Below, one piece after another: positions 7,126 through 13,811 of a DNA stretch of 44,936 nucleotides. Both the position numbers and the translations under genes were made by a program. How positions within the stretch are numbered: position 1 is the first letter of the stretch; the number at the start of each line of letters is the position of its first letter. The notes beneath the pieces are model-generated. The model made no database searches. It saw only the letters and a program-made list of their open reading frames with translations, and had not been told where the DNA came from. This DNA is from CAMEON01 sp045645165 (GTDB taxonomy: Bacteria > Bacillota > Clostridia > Oscillospirales > CAG-272), in NCBI GenBank assembly GCA_045645165.1, contig JAZRIF010000186.1, positions 1 to 44,936 of the forward strand, given 5' to 3'.

Positions 7126-7199
7126 CACGGTGTAAGGGATTCGAACCCCCGACCTACTGGTTCGTAGCCAGGCACTCTATCCAGCTGAGCTAACACCGC
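7123..7199 (-). tRNA. tRNA-Arg (anticodon ACG)
   Basis: This 77-base gene folds as a cloverleaf on the minus strand: acceptor GCGGTGT pairing with ACACCGT (terminal G-U), D-arm GCTC/GAG, anticodon stem CTGG/CCAG around CTACGAA (anticodon ACG, read as ICG for CGN arginine codons), T-arm GGGGGTTCGAATCCC, discriminator G and an encoded CCA. A strong promoter lies 23 bases upstream. Confidence 0.95.
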
Positions 7200-7221
7200 A
7201 TACGTTTTTCAACGCCCGTGC

Positions 7222-7250
7222 ATTATATCATATTTTCCTTCGTTTGTCAA
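7222..7250 (-). promoter_or_regulatory. Promoter for tRNA-Arg
   Basis: Minus-strand TTGACA (7250-7245) and TATAAT (7227-7222), both consensus, with a 17-base spacer. Confidence 0.9.
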
Positions 7251-7400
7251 GCCCCTTTTTTCGTTTTTGGCAGAAAAGTTTCAAAGAAATTTGATGAATC
7301 CAATTAGTCGATGGCGTTCGGGCATGCTTCTACAAGATAACCCAAGCCAATGTTGTTCGACAGAAAAAATTTTTTCTCTATCATTTGTGCATTTTGGATA

Positions 7401-7429
7401 TTTACAAACGGTGCAGTTTATGGTATAAT
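7401..7429 (+). promoter_or_regulatory. Promoter of a candidate small RNA
   Basis: TTTACA at 7401-7406 and consensus TATAAT at 7424-7429 with a 17-base spacer. No protein-coding frame with a ribosome site starts downstream before the terminator at 7538-7562. Confidence 0.7.
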
Positions 7430-7435
7430 ACAAGG

Positions 7436-7562
7436 GCACCACGGGAGACGGCCCCAAACCGCGCTTCCAAATCCACCAGCACAACTGTCATTGTAGCCTT
7501 GCGGAGTGTCAACCTTATGATACCGATCGCGCAGGATACAGTCACGGGTGTGCTGTTTTTTT
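7436..7562 (+). ncRNA. Candidate small RNA or attenuated leader, ~127 nt, family unknown
   Basis: The stretch lies between a good promoter and an intrinsic terminator and has no plausible start codon with a ribosome site. The 3' hairpin is ACAG(U)CAC-GGGU-GUGCUGU (7538-7556, one bulged U) followed by seven T. An upstream segment near 7478-7489 (CAGCACA then ACTGT) is complementary to the same terminator strands (ACAGT, TGTGCTG), so an alternative fold could break the terminator. I compared it by eye with SRP RNA, 6S RNA, tmRNA and common riboswitches and saw none of their signature motifs. The next gene has its own promoter at 7621-7650. Confidence 0.55.
7538..7562 (+). terminator. Intrinsic terminator of the candidate small RNA
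   Basis: A seven-pair stem with one bulged T and a GGGT loop is followed directly by TTTTTTT. Confidence 0.7.
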
Positions 7563-7620
7563 GTTTGTTGTCCACGTCTGAATGTTTACACACACTTCAT
7601 CATTTCCCCCTTGGGAATGC

Positions 7621-7650
7621 TTGACAGACCGACGGCGTTTATGTTATAAT
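7621..7650 (+). promoter_or_regulatory. Promoter for the DUF4091 lipoprotein gene
   Basis: Consensus TTGACA (7621-7626) and TATAAT (7645-7650) with an 18-base spacer, 60 bases before the ATG at 7711. Confidence 0.85.
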
Positions 7651-7710
7651 ATTATTTGAATGAATTTTTGCTGCGGGATCTCACCGGGCAAAAGAGAAAA
7701 GGAGTATTCC

Positions 7711-10185
7711 ATGAAAAAACATCTTGCATTGTTGCTGACCATTCTGTCGCTCATCGCGATCCTGGTCGCCTGTACGACGGTAGGGAACGGCAACGAAACC
7801 ACAGCCGGATCTACCTCCGCCGTGACGGATCCCGCGACGGACACGACGAGTTCCGAAACCACAGCAGGCGCAACGGCTCCTTCCGAGGAAACCACCGCCG
7901 TCGGTCCCGAGAATATCGTCGATCCCGAGACCACCGTCGCCGAGACCGAGACCTCCGAGCCCGATCCCGTTGGTGTTCGTCTGAATGATGAGCGCGTCCT
8001 AAAGCAGTTCCAAAACTCCAACGGCGTCAAGGTTACCCACGAAGAGGTGGAGGGCGAGGGCTTCGTCGCCAAGATTACCTCGACCGGTGCATCCACCGAT
8101 CCCCAGGTGTTCTTCACCTACAATAACTACCGCAAGATCATCAAGGCCGACAAGGTCCTGGCCGAGGATTACCGGTACGTTATCCTGCGAATCAAGGCCG
8201 AGAACTGCTCTTCCGCTAAGTTTGAGCTGTTCTACTGTGCAGGCTCTGTCACCGGCGCCACCGGCGATTGCGTTACTCAGTCCTCCTTCAACAACGACTC
8301 GGATGAGTGGCAGTACATCGTCTTCGATATGTCCAATGCCAACGCTTGGAAGGGTCAGGTCAACGGCTTCCGCTTTGACTATCAGCTTTCCACCGCAGGC
8401 GCAGGTGAGACTATGTACATCTCTGCCGTCTGGTTCGCCAAGGACGTGGAGGAGATGAGAGCCATCACCCAGAAGGGCATCAAGAATCCCTTTGAGGTCG
8501 TAACCGATCCCGAGGTGGAGCAGAAGGCCGAAGAACTGCTGGCTACCCCCGACAAGGCACCCACCTTGAATAACACCAAGCAGGATGCTACGAATGAGGA
8601 TGCCAACCTGGATCTGTGGTTCAACCACGCCTACATCAACAACCCCGCCGAGGACATCACCTCTACGGGCTGGAATTCCTACCTCCTCCGCCTGGCCAAG
8701 AACGAGTCCGAGGGAACTCATATGTTCCTAGCTTCCAAGAACGGTCACAACGGCCTGACGGTTTCGGTTACCAACTTCAAGCACACCAGCGGTGCTGAAC
8801 TTAAGACCGAGCTCATGTACGGCTACTACTTTGCCGACGTAGAGGGTAAAACCCTCGTAGATCCCATTCCGTGGGTCAAGGACGGCCAGACCTTCGATCT
8901 GGAGGCAGGCCGCAGCTACATGTACATCATCAAGGCAACCTCTCTCATGGATTCTCCCGCAGGTGAGTACACCGCCACCGTCACCGTCACCGACGCAAAC
9001 GGAAACGAGATCAAGAAGGCTACCGTGAGTGCCTACGTCTGGAACTTCGTCCTGCCCGAGGAGACCTCCTGCAAGACCCAGATGGATCTGTCCTGGTACA
9101 ACATTTACGTAGCCCACGAGTGCTGGGAAGGCGACGATAGCCTGCTCTACAAGAACTACTATGACCTGATGCTGGCGAACCGCATCTGTGCCTACACCCT
9201 GCCTTACAACACCAAGGGCGACTTCTCCGACAGCCGCATCATTGAATATCTGAACAACCCCCGCGTGACCGCCTTCAACCCCATCGGTTGGAAGGAGGAT
9301 GTGACCGTGGGTCGCGTCCAGTCTGCCTATGCGTTCTTGTCCCAGAAGCAGGAGTGGCTGGATAAGTCCTACTTCTACATGGTGGATGAGCCTCTGAACA
9401 AGCAGCATCTGGATCTCATCAATGAGTACGGTACCATGCTGAAGGAGCATTTCCCCGGCTACAAGATGATGGCTCCCGAGCACGTCAACTACGTCTGGGA
9501 TAACGAGTCCAAGGTGGATAACTTCTCCTACGTCCAGGATTCCATCAACGTCTGGTGCTTCAAGCCCTACTTCTTCACCACCTTTGAGCAGTACAACTAC
9601 GACAAGAGCCTGACCTACTGGATGACTCCCAAGCTGGAGGCCAACCTGGGTACCTTCGCCGAGCGTATGTACAAGGAGCAGGCTGAGGGCGACGAGCTGT
9701 GGTGGTACGTTACCCGCCGTCCCGAGTCCCCTGAGATCACTCTGCTCATGGAGACCGAGGCCGTCCGTCACCGCATCCTGTTCTGGCAGCAGAAGCTCTA
9801 CAACGTGGATAGCTTCCTCTACTACTTGGTCAACGACTGGTACGAGATCGGCGAGAACAACGGCGTGAACAAGAAGTACGAGAATACCCCCGGTGCCGAC
9901 GGCTTTGATTGCTACGGAAACGGCGTGCTCCTGTACTGCGGTCAGGACTTCGACGTTTACGGCGCCGTGGAGTCCATCCGTATGGAGACCGTCCGCGACG
10001 GTATCGAGGACTTCGAGTACCTCACCATGATCACCGAGCTGTACGGTAAGGAGGTCACCGACGCTATTATCCACCGCCTGACCACCTCCCTGTCCAACTA
10101 CAACACCGATACCGATAATTTCACCGAGCTGCGTATCGCCCTCGGTAACATCATCGAGGCGGCTCTTGCAGAGCAGGGTCAGTAA
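7711..10185 (+). CDS. GH123/DUF4091-like glycoside hydrolase lipoprotein
   Basis: The product is 824 residues: signal peptide with lipobox LVAC (C21), a Thr/Glu-rich linker to about residue 90, a jelly-roll module (about 95-250; YVILRIKA...DEWQYIVFDM...FRFDY), a beta-rich domain, a TIM-barrel region and a C-terminal DUF4091 module (SIRMETVRDGIEDFEYL near 760). GH123 beta-N-acetylgalactosaminidases use an adjacent Asp-Glu pair in the barrel; here MVDEP places it at D559-E560. This suggests a surface glycosidase acting on amino-sugar glycans by substrate assistance, though DUF4091 proteins vary. The ATG at 7711 has AAAGGAG upstream; a longer reading lacks a site and would spoil the signal peptide. 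Confidence 0.82.
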   Translation: MKKHLALLLTILSLIAILVACTTVGNGNETTAGSTSAVTDPATDTTSSETTAGATAPSEETTAVGPENIVDPETTVAETETSEPDPVGVRLNDERVLKQFQNSNGVKVTHEEVEGEGFVAKITSTGASTDPQVFFTYNNYRKIIKADKVLAEDYRYVILRIKAENCSSAKFELFYCAGSVTGATGDCVTQSSFNNDSDEWQYIVFDMSNANAWKGQVNGFRFDYQLSTAGAGETMYISAVWFAKDVEEMRAITQKGIKNPFEVVTDPEVEQKAEELLATPDKAPTLNNTKQDATNEDANLDLWFNHAYINNPAEDITSTGWNSYLLRLAKNESEGTHMFLASKNGHNGLTVSVTNFKHTSGAELKTELMYGYYFADVEGKTLVDPIPWVKDGQTFDLEAGRSYMYIIKATSLMDSPAGEYTATVTVTDANGNEIKKATVSAYVWNFVLPEETSCKTQMDLSWYNIYVAHECWEGDDSLLYKNYYDLMLANRICAYTLPYNTKGDFSDSRIIEYLNNPRVTAFNPIGWKEDVTVGRVQSAYAFLSQKQEWLDKSYFYMVDEPLNKQHLDLINEYGTMLKEHFPGYKMMAPEHVNYVWDNESKVDNFSYVQDSINVWCFKPYFFTTFEQYNYDKSLTYWMTPKLEANLGTFAERMYKEQAEGDELWWYVTRRPESPEITLLMETEAVRHRILFWQQKLYNVDSFLYYLVNDWYEIGENNGVNKKYENTPGADGFDCYGNGVLLYCGQDFDVYGAVESIRMETVRDGIEDFEYLTMITELYGKEVTDAIIHRLTTSLSNYNTDTDNFTELRIALGNIIEAALAEQGQ

Positions 10186-10198
10186 TTCCATAAGCAAT

Positions 10199-10230
10199 CC
10201 CCGCCGTGCTTTTGTGCGGCGGGGTATCTT
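10199..10230 (+). terminator. Terminator after the DUF4091 gene
   Basis: CCCCGCCG and CGGCGGGG enclose a ten-base loop, followed by a modest T-rich stretch. Confidence 0.75.
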
Positions 10231-10260
10231 TCAAACACGGGAAAAACAACCAGCGGCTAC

Positions 10261-10290
10261 TTGCCAAACGCCGCATCCATATGGTACAAT
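10261..10290 (+). promoter_or_regulatory. Promoter for the hydroxypyruvate isomerase-like gene
   Basis: TTGCCA (10261-10266) and TACAAT (10285-10290) with an 18-base spacer. The -10 lies inside a short direct repeat, ATGGTACAAT then ATGGTACAAC. Confidence 0.65.
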
Positions 10291-10333
10291 ATGGTACAAC
10301 AAACCATCGAATATCGTATATAAGGAGGTTTCT

Positions 10334-11095
10334 ATGAGACTTTGTGTCCCCATTCCTTGCCATTTTTCTATTGGCAACAGTGAAGACGTATGCCATGCTA
10401 TCCGTACTGTGTCGTCTCTTGGCTACGATGCCATTGAAGCGTACGACTGGCGTGGATTTGATGCCGCTACCATCCGCCCTGTGTTGGAGGAGTGTGGCGT
10501 GGAACTGCTCAGTCTCCTGGTCATGGAGAATCGGCTGACTACCCCCGACTGCCGGGGATTGTGGCTGACCGCCCTAAGGGAGGCTTGTGAAGCGGCCGGG
10601 AAGCTGGGCGTGAAGAAGCTCATCACTCAGGTGGGGAACGATACGGGTGCCCCGCGCGCTGAGCAACACGCCGCTATTGTGGAGACTTTGCGACAGGCCA
10701 AACCCATTCTGGAACAGTACGGTGTGACCGTCATGCCTGAGCCCTTGAACGTCAAGGTGGATCACCGCGGCTACTATCTCACCACCGCCGCGGAAGCCTT
10801 CGATATCGTTCGCGAGGTAGATTCACCCTTCGTGAAAATCGTCTACGACATCTACCACCAGCAGGTCACCGAAGGGGACATCATTCCCACCGTGACGAAG
10901 AACCTCGACCTCATCGCCCACCTCCACGCGGCAGGTCATCCCGGCCGCCACGACCTGTGGGAGGGGGAGCTCAACTATCGATTCATCTTCGATGCTATTG
11001 ATCGAGCGGGCTACACGGGCGCTTGTGGTCTGGAGTACAGCTCTCTGATGGATCCCATCGAAGGATTGAAGAGGTCCAAAGAAATATACGGATAA
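10334..11095 (+). CDS. Hydroxypyruvate isomerase-family TIM-barrel protein
   Basis: The product is 253 residues without a signal peptide, so cytoplasmic. It belongs to the xylose isomerase-like barrels. The hydroxypyruvate isomerase (Hyi) signatures are visible: VMPEPLNVKVDHRGYYL, VKIVYDIYHQQVTEGD, and HLHAAGHPGRH followed by GELNY. The Glu, Asp, His and final Glu (GLEYSS) fit the metal-binding set. Hyi interconverts hydroxypyruvate and tartronate semialdehyde, but many relatives act on other sugars or keto acids, so the substrate is open. AAGGAGG precedes the ATG. It is a single-gene unit between its own promoter and the terminator at 11127-11161. Confidence 0.82.
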   Translation: MRLCVPIPCHFSIGNSEDVCHAIRTVSSLGYDAIEAYDWRGFDAATIRPVLEECGVELLSLLVMENRLTTPDCRGLWLTALREACEAAGKLGVKKLITQVGNDTGAPRAEQHAAIVETLRQAKPILEQYGVTVMPEPLNVKVDHRGYYLTTAAEAFDIVREVDSPFVKIVYDIYHQQVTEGDIIPTVTKNLDLIAHLHAAGHPGRHDLWEGELNYRFIFDAIDRAGYTGACGLEYSSLMDPIEGLKRSKEIYG

Positions 11096-11126
11096 TCGCC
11101 TCCGCGCCACTACGCGGGAGGCAAGA

Positions 11127-11161
11127 AAAGGGGTGTCTCACGCTTGGTGAGACACCCCTTT
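11127..11161. terminator. Bidirectional terminator between convergent genes
   Basis: AAAGGGGTGTCTCA and TGAGACACCCCTTT form a 14-base perfect stem with A and T runs at its ends, serving the genes ending at 11095 and 11187. Confidence 0.9.
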
Positions 11162-11186
11162 GGGTTTACGTTTGCTTAGAAGTGGA

Positions 11187-13622
11187 TCAGTTGTTGTCGA
11201 AGTTCAGGGAGTTGATCACCTTGCCGTCCTCGGTGATGACGGACAGGACGCAGCCGGCCCAGAAGGTCTTGTTGTTCCAGTTGCAGGCGGTCAACTCAAT
11301 GGTGACCTCCTGACCCGCAAACTGCTTGAGGAAGCCGTACTGCTTACCGCTGGAGCAGTACAGGGTGACCTTGTTGCCGTTGGCATCGGTCAGATTGCAG
11401 TTGGTGTAGTAAGGAGTCTCGTTGAAGACAACGGTAGCCTTCAGCACGAAGACCGTGGTAGAATAGTCTACGGTGACGTCCAGATTACGGAAATCAGCCA
11501 AGGTCTTATCGGTGACGAAGTGGGAGGTGTCGTAGTCATGCTGGCCGTAGTAGTTGGCCACAACGGTAGCGCCCGAGATGCAGGTCTGACCCGCATGGGT
11601 GCCGCCCTCATTGTTGTGGAACTTGTCACGCATACCCGTGATGACGATCTCCTGACCGATCTCAATGTCGGCGAAGATGGCTACGTCATTGACGATCACA
11701 GCGATCATGCCCGTCTCGTCGATGAGGTAGAAACCGTTGCGGTTGACCAGGGAAGGACCGACAATACCCTTGATGGTGACCTCGTCGTTCAGCTCAGCGT
11801 CAATGGCACTCTGCACGTCGCCGTATGCCTGATCGTCGGCGATGGCGACGGTGATCTCAATGGTCTCGGTGGCGGTGTAATCGCCGTAGGTAGCGGTGAC
11901 GGTCACGGTAGCCTTACCGGCGGACAGGCAATCCATAACCAGCTTGCCGTCCTTCTCGGTGAAGACAACCGAGTTTTCGTTGGAGGAGGTGTAGGTCACG
12001 GTCACGCCCTCAAAGCCCAGAAGCTCGGAGGAGAGGGTGGTGGGCAGCTCCAGCATGGGGTTACCGGTGTACTCGGTCTTGAAGAGATCCATGACGTTGT
12101 ACTCCAGAACGAACTCGGGAGCCTTGGTGGTATCAAACTTGTAGCCCTCGTCGATGACGGCGATGGGGAGGAAGCGGAAGTTGCAGGAGGTGCCGGTGGA
12201 CTTGGCGTTCAGCGCGGTGATGTAGACGGTGCAGATCTTACCGTCAAATTCGCGGAGCCACTCGAAGTCGCTGCCGTTGCACTGGGAGTAGGTGTAGTTA
12301 CCGGTCTCGCCGTCCAGATCAAAGAAGTAGAAGTTGGTAAATCCGTTGCCGGGAACCTCCTTGACCAGAGCGGTGACCTTGTAGATCAGAGTGGTGATGT
12401 CCTCGGTGACAGGGGTGTTCAGAAGCTCCTTGACGGTGATCTCCTGTACCCAATCGGTATCGAAGGCGGTGTTTTTGTTGTCGTTGGAGATGAGGATGCA
12501 GTCGGTGAGCTGATTGCAGCCCTTGTAGCCGAACTTTTCGGCGCCGGCAATTTCGGAATCCAGGATCCAGTAATCCTTGGTGCCTGCGATCTCAACGGTG
12601 TTGCCGATCTGAACGCGCTGAGCGGCATCGCCGTCGTAGACATAGATGGACGCGCCGTTGTCGATCAGAATGAAGCCGCTGGGCTTCATGCCGTTGGCGT
12701 AGGTGATGCGGGCGACTACGCCCTTGATCTTGAGGTTGGCGCCCTTCTCGGCATCGCGAGCCTCGGAGATCGTGGCATCGGCGTACTGGGAAACGTCAAT
12801 GTTACCCTGGTTGTTGACATACTCGATCAGGCGGGCGTTCTTAACTTCTTTGGTGCCGTTATAGTTCTGCAGGATGCAGTGGAGCAGAACCTCATCACCC
12901 TTGACGGGCTTGTACTCGAACTGGGCATAGCCAATGGAGCCGTCGGCGCTGTAGGTGCCGTATACTTCGATGGAACCGGTGTTATCCTTGATGATCATCT
13001 GGCCGTAAGCACCGTTCTTGATGGTCTCGATGATGCCGCGGATGTAGTAGCGCTCGGTGGTGATGTTGCCAGGCTCGCCGCAAAGCTCCAGAGCCTCGGC
13101 AATGGTGAGCACGGGGAGAACACGGCCGTACAGGGTGACATCCTTCTTGTCGTGGGTATAGGAACTAAAGCGAGTGGATTCCTCGTAGGAGGGACTGGTG
13201 TACCAACCGTCAAAGATACCGACAGATGAGTCAATGATCAAATCCATGGGCATCCATTCTTCATCGCTACGGACTTTTTCGGAGGGCTTTTTCTCATCTG
13301 TACCCTCAATAACGTAGGATACACGGAAATACCAAGGACCGGGGACGGTCTCGGTTTCAACGGAGGTCTCGGTTTCAACGGAGGTCTCAGTCTCAACGGA
13401 AGTCTCAGTCTCAACGGAGGTCTCGGTCTCAACAGAAGTTTCGGGTTCTACCGTAACCTCGGCTTTGGTCTCGGCCTCGGTGGTGGCGTTGGTTTCCACA
13501 TTGCTTTGAGCAGTCGTCTCGGCAGGCTCGTCGGGGGTCTTGTCGCAGGATGCGAAGGCCACAGTCAGGAGCATCAGCACGACCAGAAGCAGGGAAAAGG
13601 TGCGAACGGACAGAAATTTCAT
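11187..13622 (-). CDS. Large lipoprotein with InlB-like repeat, OB-fold-like modules and an Ig-like domain
   Basis: The product is 811 residues. A signal peptide ends at lipobox FASC (C26), followed by a Thr/Glu linker with SVETET units repeated about five times. Next comes a Listeria-Bacteroides (InlB B-type) repeat with FDGWYTSPSYEE, then three modules of about 90-110 residues resembling secreted OB folds (YYIRGIIETI...IIKDNTGSIEVYG; LKIKGVVARI...ILIDNGASIYVYD; a third up to ~500), a bacterial Ig-like domain (VTYTSSNENSVVF...ATVTVTATYGD) and two further OB-like modules. Secreted OB folds bind nucleic acid or glycan or support nucleases, but no catalytic domain is visible. A surface binding or scaffold role is inferred. 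AAGGAG precedes the ATG. Confidence 0.8.
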   Translation of the reverse strand: MKFLSVRTFSLLLVVLMLLTVAFASCDKTPDEPAETTAQSNVETNATTEAETKAEVTVEPETSVETETSVETETSVETETSVETETSVETETVPGPWYFRVSYVIEGTDEKKPSEKVRSDEEWMPMDLIIDSSVGIFDGWYTSPSYEESTRFSSYTHDKKDVTLYGRVLPVLTIAEALELCGEPGNITTERYYIRGIIETIKNGAYGQMIIKDNTGSIEVYGTYSADGSIGYAQFEYKPVKGDEVLLHCILQNYNGTKEVKNARLIEYVNNQGNIDVSQYADATISEARDAEKGANLKIKGVVARITYANGMKPSGFILIDNGASIYVYDGDAAQRVQIGNTVEIAGTKDYWILDSEIAGAEKFGYKGCNQLTDCILISNDNKNTAFDTDWVQEITVKELLNTPVTEDITTLIYKVTALVKEVPGNGFTNFYFFDLDGETGNYTYSQCNGSDFEWLREFDGKICTVYITALNAKSTGTSCNFRFLPIAVIDEGYKFDTTKAPEFVLEYNVMDLFKTEYTGNPMLELPTTLSSELLGFEGVTVTYTSSNENSVVFTEKDGKLVMDCLSAGKATVTVTATYGDYTATETIEITVAIADDQAYGDVQSAIDAELNDEVTIKGIVGPSLVNRNGFYLIDETGMIAVIVNDVAIFADIEIGQEIVITGMRDKFHNNEGGTHAGQTCISGATVVANYYGQHDYDTSHFVTDKTLADFRNLDVTVDYSTTVFVLKATVVFNETPYYTNCNLTDANGNKVTLYCSSGKQYGFLKQFAGQEVTIELTACNWNNKTFWAGCVLSVITEDGKVINSLNFDNN
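13348..13440. repeat. 18-bp tandem repeat encoding SVETET units
   Basis: About five copies of an 18-base unit (GTCTCGGTTTCAACGGAG and close variants) lie head to tail inside the linker of the 11187-13622 gene. The unit length is a multiple of three, so changes in copy number would lengthen or shorten the linker without a frameshift. Confidence 0.85.
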
Positions 13623-13655
13623 AGGGTACTCCTTCTTAAATAATTGTTGTATATA

Positions 13656-13684
13656 ATTATATCTTTTCCGAGGTAGAAAGTCAA
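13656..13684 (-). promoter_or_regulatory. Promoter for the OB-fold lipoprotein gene
   Basis: Minus-strand TTGACT (13684-13679) and TATAAT (13661-13656) with a 17-base spacer, 34 bases before the ATG at 13622. Confidence 0.8.
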
Positions 13685-13752
13685 TATTGAAGATATATGA
13701 GAAATTTGGCGATTTTTCCTGTTTTTGTAGAAAAATTGACTTGAAATGCCAA

Positions 13753-13791
13753 AGGGGGAGCCACAGGCGCAGAGCGCTTGCGACTCCCCCT
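13753..13791 (-). terminator. Hairpin after the giant lipoprotein gene
   Basis: AGGGGGAG and CTCCCCCT pair, with GCGC-AGA-GCGC nested inside. On the minus strand the stem is followed only by TTT, so termination is plausible but not textbook. Confidence 0.65.
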
Positions 13792-13811
13792 CGTAATTCA
13801 AAAAGGAAGAA

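Noticed and set aside
6741..7199. The tRNA 3'-end copies as attachment sites of an integrated element
   Set aside because: The copies are only ~196 bases apart with structured repeat between them, no integrase or cargo is present, and each carries an inserted T-loop base.
7436..7562. Assignment of the small RNA to 6S, SRP RNA or a known riboswitch
   Set aside because: Signature motifs such as the SRP GGAAGGAAGC loop or common aptamer cores are not visible, and the overall fold could not be matched by eye.
11160..13229. A 689-codon plus-strand frame opposite the OB-fold lipoprotein
   Set aside because: Repetitive Val/Gly/Asp composition and a start inside a terminator mark it as a shadow.
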